From: Gemmiger formicilis
Lineage (GTDB): Bacteria > Bacillota > Clostridia > Oscillospirales > Ruminococcaceae
Assembly: GCF_016900095.1 (NCBI RefSeq)
Contig: NZ_JACJJP010000007.1
Span: 1 to 64,000, forward strand
Reading direction: 5' to 3'
DNA: 64,000 nt
A program made the position numbers and the translations under genes. Under the pieces are notes generated by a model. That model worked only from the letters and a program-made list of their open reading frames with translations. It was not told where the DNA came from and did no database searches. How positions within the stretch are numbered: the first letter of the stretch is position 1; the number at the start of each line of letters is the position of its first letter. Positions 34,073 through 42,330 of the stretch are shown piece after piece.

Positions 34073-34101
34073 AGTATACCACCATTTTAACCGGAATACA
34101 A
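34073..34101 (-). promoter_or_regulatory. Promoter of the small anchored-protein gene
   Basis: TTGTAT (34096-34101), 17 bases, TATACT (34073-34078) on the minus strand. A GC-rich hairpin (around 34036-34062) lies in the leader. Confidence 0.65.
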
Positions 34102-34127
34102 GCTTTTTTATGCTGCAAAAAGCCTGT

Positions 34128-35531
34128 TTATCCCTGCCGGGGCGGCAAAAGCAGACTCCTCGGCAGCCGGATTTCGGCGCAGCCCCCGCCCTGGGGCAGG
34201 TTGTACAGCGCCAGGGTGCCGCCGTGGGAGGCGGCCACCTGCCGGGCCATGTACAGCCCCAGGCCCTGGTGGGCGTCGTGGCGGGCGGTGTCCCCGGTGT
34301 ACAGCAGTCGTCCGGCCTTGCGCAGGGCTTCGGGGGAAAAACCGCGCCCTGTATCCTGCACCGCCAGCATCAGGGTCCCACCGGTCAGGCGGACTTCCAG
34401 GGTGACGGTGCCTCCCGGCGGTGCGAATCGAACGGCATTGTCCAGCAGGTTGTCCACCGCCCGGGCCATCCGATGGGGCTGGATATCCAGGGCGGACCCG
34501 TCGGGCAGGGCGTTCAGCAGCCGGAAAGTCCGGCCCGCCGCCGTGCACAACGCCCGGCCGGTCTCCTTCCGCCGGGCCAGAAAATCCGCCGCCGCCACCC
34601 GTTGCCGGGCTTCGTCTGTGCCGGTCCCGGGGGCAGCCACCGCCCGCAGATCCGCCAGATACCGGGCGGCGGTCTCGCAGCTCCGGCGCACCGCCGCCAC
34701 ACTTCCGGCGGCCTGGGGCGGCAGGGCCTCCTCGGCCAGCAGGTCGGCGTGGCCGGCAATGACGGTCAACGGCGTTTTCAGGTCGTGGCTGAGGGCGGCA
34801 ATCTGCTCCGCGCGCTGCTGTTCCGCCTCCCACTGTTCCCGCAGACTTTGGGCCAGGTGTTCCCGCAAGGTCTGCATGGTGTCCAGGGCTTCGTCCAGTT
34901 CCCGGATGCGGGTTCGGCCGAAGGTGTCTCCCGAAAGATCCCCCGCCGTGATGCGGGTGCAGGCATCCTGCAGCCGGACTGCCGCCGCCGAGAGGCGCCG
35001 GGCGGTGCGGCGGGTGTTGCACCAGATGAGCAGTCCCATCAGTACGGCCAGCAACCCCAGATAGGTCAGCTGAAAATCCGGCAGCCGCTGCCGCAGATGT
35101 TCGTTGGCGTAAGGCACCGAGTAATCGTATTGCAGAAAGCACACCGACCCGTCCGCCAACGTCACCGGCAGGTGATACTGGGTGTAGCCCAGATTGCCCG
35201 ACCCGCCGAACCAGGCATTCAGCGCCGTGTCCAGCTGGCGGTCGGTCATGTTGGTGGCCAGCACGGCGGGGGAGCCGGGGGCGGGGAAGAGGGCGTACCG
35301 GCATAAGGGGTCCAGGCGGGAAGCATCAAAGGTGTCGGCGGTCATGGCGGGCAGCACCTCGGCGGCCCGGTTACAGGCTTCGGCGGCAGCGGAGGCGGGC
35401 AGGATGAATCCCATATTGAACAGAATCCCAAAGACCAGCCACCACACCAGCACCAGAGCGGCGCCCAGGGCGGCGGTGGACAGCAGATAGCGCAGCAGCA
35501 GTCCCCGCAGGCTGACGGCCGGGTGTTTCAT
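34128..35531 (-). CDS. Two-component sensor histidine kinase
   Basis: A 467-residue membrane kinase. Two transmembrane helices (about 13-40 and 155-172) flank an extracytoplasmic sensor of roughly 110 residues. A HAMP-like segment follows, then the dimerisation domain with phospho-accepting His249 in S-H-D-L-K-T-P-L, and an ATPase domain with N-L-L-D-N-A-V-R-F, D-T-G-R-G-F and G-L-G-L-Y. Its ATG overlaps the response-regulator stop by four bases. The signal is unknown; the layout is like kinases that sense wall stress or antimicrobial peptides. Confidence 0.92.
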   Translation of the reverse strand: MKHPAVSLRGLLLRYLLSTAALGAALVLVWWLVFGILFNMGFILPASAAAEACNRAAEVLPAMTADTFDASRLDPLCRYALFPAPGSPAVLATNMTDRQLDTALNAWFGGSGNLGYTQYHLPVTLADGSVCFLQYDYSVPYANEHLRQRLPDFQLTYLGLLAVLMGLLIWCNTRRTARRLSAAAVRLQDACTRITAGDLSGDTFGRTRIRELDEALDTMQTLREHLAQSLREQWEAEQQRAEQIAALSHDLKTPLTVIAGHADLLAEEALPPQAAGSVAAVRRSCETAARYLADLRAVAAPGTGTDEARQRVAAADFLARRKETGRALCTAAGRTFRLLNALPDGSALDIQPHRMARAVDNLLDNAVRFAPPGGTVTLEVRLTGGTLMLAVQDTGRGFSPEALRKAGRLLYTGDTARHDAHQGLGLYMARQVAASHGGTLALYNLPQGGGCAEIRLPRSLLLPPRQG

Positions 35532-36211
35532 GGCGTGGCTCCTTTCCACCGGTAGCCGATGCCCCACACCGTCTCGATGGGGTCCGCCCCGGGCAGGGCG
35601 GCACGCATCTTGGCCCGGATATTCTTGATGTGTTCGGTGACGGCCCGCTCGTCGGCGCTACCGTCGTAGCCGAACACCGCCTCGTACAGCTGTTCCTTGG
35701 AGAAGGTCCGCCCCGGGTGCAGGGCCAGATATTCGCACAGGGCGTACTCCGCCCGGGTCAGGTGCAGGGGCGTCTGCCCCGCATACAGCACCTTGGCGGC
35801 CATGTCCAGGGCAAACTCCCCCCGCAGCAGCCGGTCGGTGGGCTGTACGCCCCGCTGCTGCCGCCGCAGATGGGCGTTCACCCGGGCCCGCAGCTCGGCA
35901 ACCCGGAAGGGCTTGCGCAGATAATCGTCCCCGCCGGCGGCCAGCCCCTGCAGGATATCCGCCTCCCCGTCCTTGGCGGTGAGAAACAGAATGGGTGCCC
36001 CGGTCAGGTCCCGGATGCGGCGGCAGAGGGCCACGCCATCCTCCCCGGGCATCATCACATCCAGCAGGATGCAGTCCGCCCAGCGGCAGAGTTCCCCGGT
36101 CACCTGGGCGCCCGCCGTACAGACCCGCACCCGGTGCCCGTCCCGCTCCAGGGCGGTCTGCAGCAGGGAACCAATCTCCCGGTCGTCGTCCACAGCCAGT
36201 ATGTTTGCCAT
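35528..36211 (-). CDS. OmpR-family response regulator
   Basis: A 227-residue regulator with a receiver domain (acidic pair Asp8/Asp9, phospho-acceptor Asp51 in L-L-D-V-M-M-P, Thr in F-L-T-A-K and Lys in L-R-K-P-F) and a C-terminal winged helix that binds DNA (F-S-K-E-Q-L-Y-E-A-V, V-W-G-I-G-Y-R-W). It is partner of the kinase encoded just downstream. Its start codon shares one base with the stop of the TraX-like gene, so the three are translated together. Confidence 0.95.
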   Translation of the reverse strand: MANILAVDDDREIGSLLQTALERDGHRVRVCTAGAQVTGELCRWADCILLDVMMPGEDGVALCRRIRDLTGAPILFLTAKDGEADILQGLAAGGDDYLRKPFRVAELRARVNAHLRRQQRGVQPTDRLLRGEFALDMAAKVLYAGQTPLHLTRAEYALCEYLALHPGRTFSKEQLYEAVFGYDGSADERAVTEHIKNIRAKMRAALPGADPIETVWGIGYRWKGATP

Positions 36212-37059
36212 TATGCCGCCCCCGTCAATACGCACACCGCCCAGGACGCCGCATACAGCAGGTACACATGGGTGGGATAGAACCAGTAAAACAGCGCCTT
36301 GTGCCCGGCACCCCGGCGGCCGTTGTACAGCGCCATAGGGATGACCGCTGCCACGCCGTACCATTCATAGTAGGCGGTGAACATCTGGGAGAAGGCAAAC
36401 CCGTCCTGCCCCCGCACCGCCAGCCAGACCGCAAAGAAGTCCATGCCGATGGTCCACACCGCCCAGGCGGTGAGCTGCAGGGGGCGCTTGTCCCGGAACA
36501 GGTACAGGATCACCCCGCCGATGAGGTACATCGGCCCGCCGTCGGTGATGCACACCCAGGCGGGCAGCACCGTGCTGCCCAGCAGCACCACCGTCGTGGC
36601 CATCCCCGGCAGGGCGGCCAGCAGCACCACCGCAAAGCCCCAGACCACCGGTCCCAGGGCGGCCAGCAGGCCCCGGACAATCCGCCCCTGCCGCAGCCAG
36701 TCGATGCCCTGCCATACCACACACAGGATCACAAAGTTCAGAAAGATGCCGTTGAGGGGATAGAACCCGTCGGGACGGCGGAACAGCCCCACATACATCA
36801 TCAGGAAGGTGAGGGCCCCCATCCCGGCACCAATGCCCCACATGCGCAGAAAATAGCGCTTGCGGTCATGGGTGTGGGCAAAGCCCTCCACGGCGCAGAA
36901 GAGGAACAGCGGGGCGGAAAGCCGTCCCAGCATGGAGAACCATTCCGGTACAAGGCCGGTGAACTCGAAAAAGTAGTGGATGTGGTCCATGACCATCAGC
37001 ACCAGGGCAATGGTCTTGAGGACGGTGCCGTCCAGACCCCGTTTTTGCGTTGTCAGCAT
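36211..37059 (-). CDS. TraX-like membrane protein
   Basis: This 282-residue protein has about eight transmembrane helices and the TraX family pattern: L-K-T-I-A-L-V-L-M-V-M-D-H-I-H near the start, G-R-L-S-A-P-L-F-L-F, and the C-terminal F-Y-W-F-Y-P-T-H. TraX acetylates F pilin in enteric plasmids, and chromosomal relatives are presumed membrane acyltransferases acting on surface molecules. It heads the operon with the two-component system (stop and start share a base), so it may be a target or partner of that system. No conjugation gene is nearby. Confidence 0.85.
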   Translation of the reverse strand: MLTTQKRGLDGTVLKTIALVLMVMDHIHYFFEFTGLVPEWFSMLGRLSAPLFLFCAVEGFAHTHDRKRYFLRMWGIGAGMGALTFLMMYVGLFRRPDGFYPLNGIFLNFVILCVVWQGIDWLRQGRIVRGLLAALGPVVWGFAVVLLAALPGMATTVVLLGSTVLPAWVCITDGGPMYLIGGVILYLFRDKRPLQLTAWAVWTIGMDFFAVWLAVRGQDGFAFSQMFTAYYEWYGVAAVIPMALYNGRRGAGHKALFYWFYPTHVYLLYAASWAVCVLTGAA

Positions 37060-37137
37060 GGGAAAGAAACCTCTCTTTTCTTTAAGATACCAATATGCTA
37101 ACAGCCGATTGTGTAGAAAGTATCAGGAAAATGCTAT

Positions 37138-37165
37138 AAAAACAGCCCCCGGGGGTTCCGGGGGC
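37138..37165 (-). terminator. Terminator after the 77-residue orphan
   Basis: GCCCCCGG (37145-37152) pairs with CCGGGGGC (37158-37165). On the minus strand TGTTTTTA follows. Confidence 0.7.
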
Positions 37166-37177
37166 CGGGGAAAAGGC

Positions 37178-37411
37178 TCAGCGCACCTGCTGCACGGTGT
37201 AGGTGAAGCCGTACGCTTCCTGCAGGGCCTTGACGGCGGGTTCGCAGTCCTCAATGAAGGTGGGGGCGTACACGCTCTGGCCGTTGTGGGCCTTCTTGTA
37301 GTCTTCCACGATCTGGGTCAGCTTGGCCCAGCCCTCATCGGCCTTGGCCTGGTCCATATCCTTCGGGAAGTCGATGATGAATTCGCGATGGGTGGGAATA
37401 CGAGCTTTCAT
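37178..37411 (-). CDS. Small conserved-looking protein of unknown function
   Basis: A 77-residue soluble protein with many Asp, Lys and Ala and the segments F-I-I-D-F-P-K-D-M-D near the start and Y-G-F-T-Y-T-V near the end. It gives no domain hit that I recognise. Coding is supported by a CAGGAG Shine-Dalgarno ahead of the ATG, a clean stop and a following terminator. A perfect 19-base palindrome lies 31 bases upstream. It follows tatD on the same strand by 59 bases and may be co-transcribed with it or driven on its own. Confidence 0.7.
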   Translation of the reverse strand: MKARIPTHREFIIDFPKDMDQAKADEGWAKLTQIVEDYKKAHNGQSVYAPTFIEDCEPAVKALQEAYGFTYTVQQVR

Positions 37412-37441
37412 AGTGATACACTCCTGTTGATATTTTATGAT

Positions 37442-37460
37442 AATATACAATTTGTATATT
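37442..37460. promoter_or_regulatory. Perfect 19-base palindrome ahead of the orphan gene
   Basis: AATATACAA-T-TTGTATATT is a perfect inverted repeat in the 59-base gap between tatD and the orphan. On the minus strand its first 15 bases equal those of the repeat at 22211-22225 in the nrdD leader. The TACA...TGTA core is reminiscent of BlaI/CopY-type operators, but the regulator is unknown. It may instead cover an AT-rich -10 region. Confidence 0.55.
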
Positions 37461-37470
37461 ACGGACGGGG

Positions 37471-38268
37471 TCATTCCACGCCGAAAATCCGGCGTGCGTT
37501 GGCGGCGCAGGTATCCAGCACCGCCTGGGGTTCTGTCTCCCACAGGCCGGCAATATACCCGGCCACATGCAGGATGTTGCGGCTGTCGTTGCGGCGGCCG
37601 CGCACCGGTTCCGGCGCCATGTAGGGGCAGTCGGTCTCCAGCACGGCATGGTCGTGGGGGATAGCGGCCAGCACCTTGGCGGCCCGCTTGGCGCCCTTGT
37701 AGGTCACCGCGCCCCCAAAGCCCAGGCAAAGGCCCTGGGCGGTGAGCCAGGCGGCGTCCTCGGCGCTGCCGCTGTAGCAGTGCAGCACCCCACGGGGCTT
37801 GTACCGGCGCAGCAGTTCGTACATCTCGCCGTGGGCCTCCCGGTCATGGATGGACACCGGCAGGTCCAGCTCGGCGGCCAGCTGCAGCTGGGCTTCAAAG
37901 AGGTCGTACTGTTCCCGGGCGGGCAAAGGCCAGTGATGGTCCAGGCCGATCTCGCCCACCGCCACCACCGCCTTGTCCTCAAACAGGGGGCGCAGGGCCT
38001 TCAGCTCCGCTCGCCAGTCCCCGCCGTAGACGGCCACGGTGGGGGCGTCCTCCTCTCCCAGACTTTCGGGGTGGATGCCCAGCGCCGCGTGGATGTAGGG
38101 GTAGGTGTGGGCCAGTTCCAGCACCCGGGGAGCATCCCCGGAATGGGTGGCACATTCCAGCACCCCTACCACCCCACCTTCCGGCAGGGCCTTGCCCAGC
38201 AGTTCCGCCCGGTCGGCGTCGAACTGCCGGGAGGAATAGTGGGCGTGGGTGTCAAAGATGTTGGTCAT
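37471..38268 (-). CDS. tatD: TatD-family metal-dependent DNase
   Basis: A 265-residue TIM-barrel hydrolase. Metal ligands are in F-D-T-H-A-H-Y (about 5-11), V-G-E-I-G-L-D-H, V-S-I-H-D-R, L-H-C-Y-S-G and L-E-T-D-C-P-Y. TatD proteins are 3'-5' exonucleases linked to DNA repair and D-aminoacyl-tRNA handling. Its start overlaps the stop of the EamA gene by four bases. It lies in the same direction as and downstream of metG, a common association in Firmicutes. Confidence 0.93.
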   Translation of the reverse strand: MTNIFDTHAHYSSRQFDADRAELLGKALPEGGVVGVLECATHSGDAPRVLELAHTYPYIHAALGIHPESLGEEDAPTVAVYGGDWRAELKALRPLFEDKAVVAVGEIGLDHHWPLPAREQYDLFEAQLQLAAELDLPVSIHDREAHGEMYELLRRYKPRGVLHCYSGSAEDAAWLTAQGLCLGFGGAVTYKGAKRAAKVLAAIPHDHAVLETDCPYMAPEPVRGRRNDSRNILHVAGYIAGLWETEPQAVLDTCAANARRIFGVE

Positions 38269-39233
38269 GGGGTCACCTCAACCTTTTGGGGCGTTTTGCG
38301 GGGCTTGTTGACCAGGAAAATGCCCACACATACCAGCACCAACGCCCCAATGTATTGCCACTCAAACAGGGGCTCGCCGTTGAGCACCGCCGAAAGCAGG
38401 GTGGTGACCACCGGAATCAGCAATCCGGAAACGGCAATGCGGCTGACGGGGTTGTTTTTCATGAGCAGGGCCCACAGCACATACCCGGCGCCGGACACAA
38501 AGGCCAGATACAGCAGCACCGGCACGGCGGCGGGGCTCTGGGGCGAAAGCCGTCCGCCCATGGCGAAGCCGATGACAGCCAGGGCCAGACCGCCCACGCC
38601 CAGGTTCAGGCAGCAGACGCTGAAGCTGTCGGCCTTGCGGGTCACGGATTTGTTCCAGGGCCCCGACATGGAGAACACCGCCGAGGCGATGAGCATGGCG
38701 GCGATGCCCCAGGCACTGCCGCCGCCGTGGTTGCCCAGGGTGGCCACCAGCACGCCGCCGAATCCCAGCACACAGCCCAGGGCCTTGCGCGGGGTCATAC
38801 GGTCGGCGGCACCGTACAGAAAGTGGGCCAGAATTACACCCATAAAGCTTTGGGTGCTGTTGAGGATGCTGCCGAAAGAGCCGGTGAGCTGGGCCACTGC
38901 CGAGTAGTAAAAGAAATACTGGGTGGCCGTTTGCCACAGACCCATGGCACAGCATTCAGCCAGCACCTTGCCCCGGGGCATGGGCAGGGGACGGCGTTCC
39001 AGGGCGGACCCCACCAGCCAGACCAACAGGCTGCCCAGCATGAACCGGATGCCGGCAAAACAGAGGATGGTGGGGGTGTCGGAGGAATCGATCACAAACA
39101 GGCGATAGCCCAGCTTGATGAAGGGGAAAGCCGACCCCCACAGGATGTTGCAGACCACGGCCAGGACCACCGCCGCGGCGGGGATGGAAAAAATCGTGTC
39201 CAGGCGCGATTTTTGAACGGACTTGGTTTCCAA
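38265..39233 (-). CDS. EamA/DMT-family transporter
   Basis: About ten transmembrane helices arranged as two EamA repeats (roughly 30-160 and 175-310) mark this as a drug/metabolite exporter; the substrate is unknown. No ATG fits the N-terminus. TTG at 39233 follows AGGTAGG by seven bases and gives 322 residues starting L-E-T-K-S-V-Q-K, so it is the probable start; a longer frame would run into the metG terminator. The stop overlaps the tatD start. Confidence 0.85.
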   Translation of the reverse strand: METKSVQKSRLDTIFSIPAAAVVLAVVCNILWGSAFPFIKLGYRLFVIDSSDTPTILCFAGIRFMLGSLLVWLVGSALERRPLPMPRGKVLAECCAMGLWQTATQYFFYYSAVAQLTGSFGSILNSTQSFMGVILAHFLYGAADRMTPRKALGCVLGFGGVLVATLGNHGGGSAWGIAAMLIASAVFSMSGPWNKSVTRKADSFSVCCLNLGVGGLALAVIGFAMGGRLSPQSPAAVPVLLYLAFVSGAGYVLWALLMKNNPVSRIAVSGLLIPVVTTLLSAVLNGEPLFEWQYIGALVLVCVGIFLVNKPRKTPQKVEVTP

Positions 39234-39278
39234 GAAAATGCCTACCTTTTCTGAAAAATTCGGCCGCAGGGCCGCATA

Positions 39279-39317
39279 CAAAACCGGCGGCGCCAAACCG
39301 CAGGGCAGCGCCGCCGG
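39279..39317 (-). terminator. Terminator of metG
   Basis: CCGGCGGCGC (39284-39293) pairs with GCGCCGCCGG (39308-39317). On the minus strand TTTTG follows. Confidence 0.75.
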
Positions 39318-39328
39318 CTCAATCAAAA

Positions 39329-41314
39329 TCAGTGGATACGGGTACCGACGGGCACATCGTCGCCGTAGAAGGCGATGGAGCAGCCGCCGTCGGCGGTGTC
39401 AGCGGCCATGATCATGCCTTCGCTGACATACTTGCCCTTCATCATGGGGCGGGGGGCCAGGTTGGCCACGATGGGCACACGCTTGCCCACCAGGTCTTCC
39501 GGCTTGTACCACTTGGCAATGCCGGACAGGATGCAGCGCTCCCGCTCGCCGTCGAACACGGTCAGGTGCAGCAGCTTCTTGCTCTCCTTCATGGCCTCGC
39601 AGGCGCGGACTTCACCCACCCGCATTTCCACCTTGCAGAAGGTGTCGAAGTCGATCTCTTCTTCGTGGTCGGTGATCTCGGCCACCGCTTCCGCCTTGGG
39701 GGCTTCGGCCTTGGCGGCCTCGGCGGCTGCCTTGGCTTCGGCTGCGGCCTTGCGCTTGGCGTCCTCCGCTTCCAGATAGGCAATCTCCGCCTTCACGTCG
39801 ATGCGGGGGAACAGGGCCTCGCCCTTGTGCACGGTGTAGGCGCTGCGCAGGGTGCCCATGGTCTCGTCCCGCAGCAGAGCGTTCAGCTCGTCGGCACTCA
39901 CGCCCAGCTGTTCGGCCATCTTGGGGGCGGTGTTGGGCAGGTAGGGCTGCAGCAGGGCGGCAATCAGTTCCAGGGCGCTGCACAGGTTGAACAGCACCAC
40001 GTTCAGGCGGGGCTTGTCCTCCTCGTTCTTGGCCAGCACCCAGGGCGCGGTCTCGTCGATGTACTTGTTGGCCCGCTGCACCAGCTCAAAGATGTGCATC
40101 AGGGAGGTGGGCACGTCCAGGGCTTCCATGGAAGCATCCACCTTGCCGGGCAGTTCCCGCATGATGGAAGCCAGGGCCTCGTCCAGCGGCGCGTTGGTCA
40201 CGGTGCCGCCGAAGTACTTCTCACACATGGCCACGGTGCGGGACAGCAGGTTGCCCAGGTCGTTGGCCAGGTCAGTGTTGATGCGGTTGATCAGGGCTTC
40301 GTTGGTGAAGGAGCCGTCATTGCCGAAGGGCACTTCCCGCAGCAGGAAGTAGCGCACGGCGTCCACGCCGTAGCGGTCGCAGAGCTTCACCGGGTCAACG
40401 ACATTGCCCTTGCTCTTGCTCATCTTGCCGCCGCCCAGCAGCAGCCAGCCGTGGCCGAAGACCTTCTTGGGCAGGGGCAGATCCAGAGCCATGAGCATGG
40501 CCGGCCAGATGATGGTGTGGAAACGCAGGATTTCCTTGCCCACCATGTGCACGTCCGCGGGCCAGTACTTGTCGTAGTCGTGGTAGGTGTCGTTGCCGTA
40601 GCCCAGGGCGGTGATATAGTTGGAGAGGGCGTCGATCCAGACGTAGATGGTGTGCTTGGGGTCAAAGGGAACGGGGATGCCCCAGGACACGCTGGTGCGG
40701 GATACGCAGGTATCCTGCAGGCCCTGCTTGATGAAGGCGATCATCTCGTTGCGGCGGGTGGCGGGCTGGATGAAGTCGGGGTGATCCTCATACCACTGCA
40801 GGATGCGGTCGGCATACTTGCTAGTCTTGAAGAAGTAAGCTTCCTCTTCGGCCTCATACACGGGGCCGCCGCAGTCGGGGCAGCAGCCGTCCTTCAGTTG
40901 GGCTTCGGTCCAGAAGCTCTCGCAGGGCTTGCAGTACATGCCCTTGTAGGTGCTCTTGTAGATGTCGCCCTTGTCATGCAGGGCGGTGAAAATCTTCTGC
41001 ACGCTCTTGACATGGTAGTCGTCGGTGGTGCGGATGAACCGGTCGTAGCTTACGTCCATGGTCTTCCACAGGTCCTTGACGGTGGCCACGATCTCGTCCA
41101 CATATTCCTTGGGAGTCACGCCCTTGGCGGCGGCCTTGTCCTGAATCTTCTGGCCGTGCTCGTCGGTGCCGGTCAGGAACATGACATCATAGCCCTTGGC
41201 GCGCTTGTAGCGGGCCAGGGCGTCGCAGGCCACGGTGGTGTAGCTGTGACCGATGTGCAGCTTATCGCTGGGATAATAGATGGGGGTGGTGATATAAAAC
41301 TTTTTGTTTTCCAT
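39329..41314 (-). CDS. metG: Methionyl-tRNA synthetase
   Basis: A 661-residue class I synthetase. It has the HIGH-type motif L-H-I-G-H (about 17-21), a zinc knuckle C-K-P-C with C-C-P-D-C-G-G, and K-M-S-K-S (about 296-300). A helical anticodon-binding domain follows, then an Ala/Lys-rich linker (about 515-545), and a C-terminal EMAPII-like tRNA-binding domain (F-C-K-V-E-M-R-V-G-E-V). It charges initiator and elongator tRNA-Met. No T-box leader is visible in the short upstream region. Confidence 0.97.
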   Translation of the reverse strand: MENKKFYITTPIYYPSDKLHIGHSYTTVACDALARYKRAKGYDVMFLTGTDEHGQKIQDKAAAKGVTPKEYVDEIVATVKDLWKTMDVSYDRFIRTTDDYHVKSVQKIFTALHDKGDIYKSTYKGMYCKPCESFWTEAQLKDGCCPDCGGPVYEAEEEAYFFKTSKYADRILQWYEDHPDFIQPATRRNEMIAFIKQGLQDTCVSRTSVSWGIPVPFDPKHTIYVWIDALSNYITALGYGNDTYHDYDKYWPADVHMVGKEILRFHTIIWPAMLMALDLPLPKKVFGHGWLLLGGGKMSKSKGNVVDPVKLCDRYGVDAVRYFLLREVPFGNDGSFTNEALINRINTDLANDLGNLLSRTVAMCEKYFGGTVTNAPLDEALASIMRELPGKVDASMEALDVPTSLMHIFELVQRANKYIDETAPWVLAKNEEDKPRLNVVLFNLCSALELIAALLQPYLPNTAPKMAEQLGVSADELNALLRDETMGTLRSAYTVHKGEALFPRIDVKAEIAYLEAEDAKRKAAAEAKAAAEAAKAEAPKAEAVAEITDHEEEIDFDTFCKVEMRVGEVRACEAMKESKKLLHLTVFDGERERCILSGIAKWYKPEDLVGKRVPIVANLAPRPMMKGKYVSEGMIMAADTADGGCSIAFYGDDVPVGTRIH

Positions 41315-41427
41315 GGGGGAAAAACATCCCTTTCCTTCAAAAATTCATTGTATAGCGATGATTTATAAACAGCTGCGACCCGGCGGTCACATTCGGAACC
41401 CGGGTTGGCGGCATCTGGGGCCTGTTT

Positions 41428-42168
41428 TCATGGCTGGCCTCCCGTCTTGTCAAACCCGATGGGCTGCACGCCGCAGGCAAGCAATGCGTGACGGCACAGC
41501 ACCTCGGTGCTGTCGATGAAAAACTCTCCCAGGCCTTCGTCCCGCTTGACCAGGCTCAGCTCGGTGCAGCCCAGCACGGCGCGGTCGCACCCCTGGGCTT
41601 TCAGGTCCTCCACCGCGGCGTTGAACACCGCCATGTCGGCCCGGTGGCCCTTCTTGATCTGGTCATAGATCACCGACATCACCCCGGCCTGGTGGGCGGG
41701 GGAGGGCGCTGCCCAGGGCAGACCCGCTTCCCGGCACATGATCTGGTAGGTTTCGGCCTGCAGGGTACCGTCGGTGGCCAGGATGCCCAGCTTTTGGCAG
41801 CCGTCGGCTTTTGCTTCGGCCACGGTCAGCCGGGGCATGTTCAGCACCGGCACCGGCAGAGCGGCGGCCAGACGGTCGTAGAAGTAGTGTGCGGTGTTGC
41901 AGGGAATGGCCAGCACGGTGGCGCCGTAGGCCACCAGGCTTTCCCCGTCCTGCTCCATCACGGTGAAGGGGTCCTCGTCGCTTTTGCCCAGGATGAAGGC
42001 AGTGCGGTCCGGGGTGGATGCCCGGGAGGACAGCACCAGATCGATGTGGTCCTGGTCCCGCACGGCGGGGGTGTGGTCGATGAGCATCTGGTACAGGTAG
42101 CAGCTGGCAGCGGGACCAAGCCCGCCCAGAATGCCCAGCACCGGACGCTTGGGTTTGTTTTGTTCCAT
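41428..42168 (-). CDS. Aspartate/glutamate racemase family protein, probable aspartate racemase
   Basis: The 246-residue product has the two catalytic Cys of the PLP-independent Asp/Glu racemase fold, in A-I-P-C-N-T-A-H (about 80-87) and L-G-C-T-E-L (about 190-195), and the N-terminal G-I-L-G-G-L-G-P. The two-Cys arrangement with N-T-A-H matches aspartate racemases, which supply D-Asp. ATG at 42168 is preferred because GGAGG lies seven bases ahead. D-Asp would be the substrate of the ATP-grasp ligase encoded near 13.4 kb. Own promoter upstream. Confidence 0.85.
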   Translation of the reverse strand: MEQNKPKRPVLGILGGLGPAASCYLYQMLIDHTPAVRDQDHIDLVLSSRASTPDRTAFILGKSDEDPFTVMEQDGESLVAYGATVLAIPCNTAHYFYDRLAAALPVPVLNMPRLTVAEAKADGCQKLGILATDGTLQAETYQIMCREAGLPWAAPSPAHQAGVMSVIYDQIKKGHRADMAVFNAAVEDLKAQGCDRAVLGCTELSLVKRDEGLGEFFIDSTEVLCRHALLACGVQPIGFDKTGGQP

Positions 42169-42201
42169 ACACACCCCTCCCATTTTAAGCAGTACATTTC
42201 T

Positions 42202-42230
42202 ATTATATCGTCCGGCACGCCATTATGCAA
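42202..42230 (-). promoter_or_regulatory. Aspartate racemase promoter
   Basis: TTGCAT (42225-42230), 17 bases, TATAAT (42202-42207) on the minus strand. The spacer and -35 are covered by an inverted repeat CCGGCACG (42212-42219) / CGTGCCGG (42232-42239), a possible operator. Between 42240 and 42330 I see only GC-rich hairpins and no gene. Confidence 0.7.
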
Positions 42231-42330
42231 CCGTGCCGGGGAAAAAGCCAAGAAAAAAGCTCGTCTGATGGGCGAAGGGGCCCTTATCCCGGACGCCCGA
42301 CGGGCGGGACCGGGGAGAAGGCACAGACAC

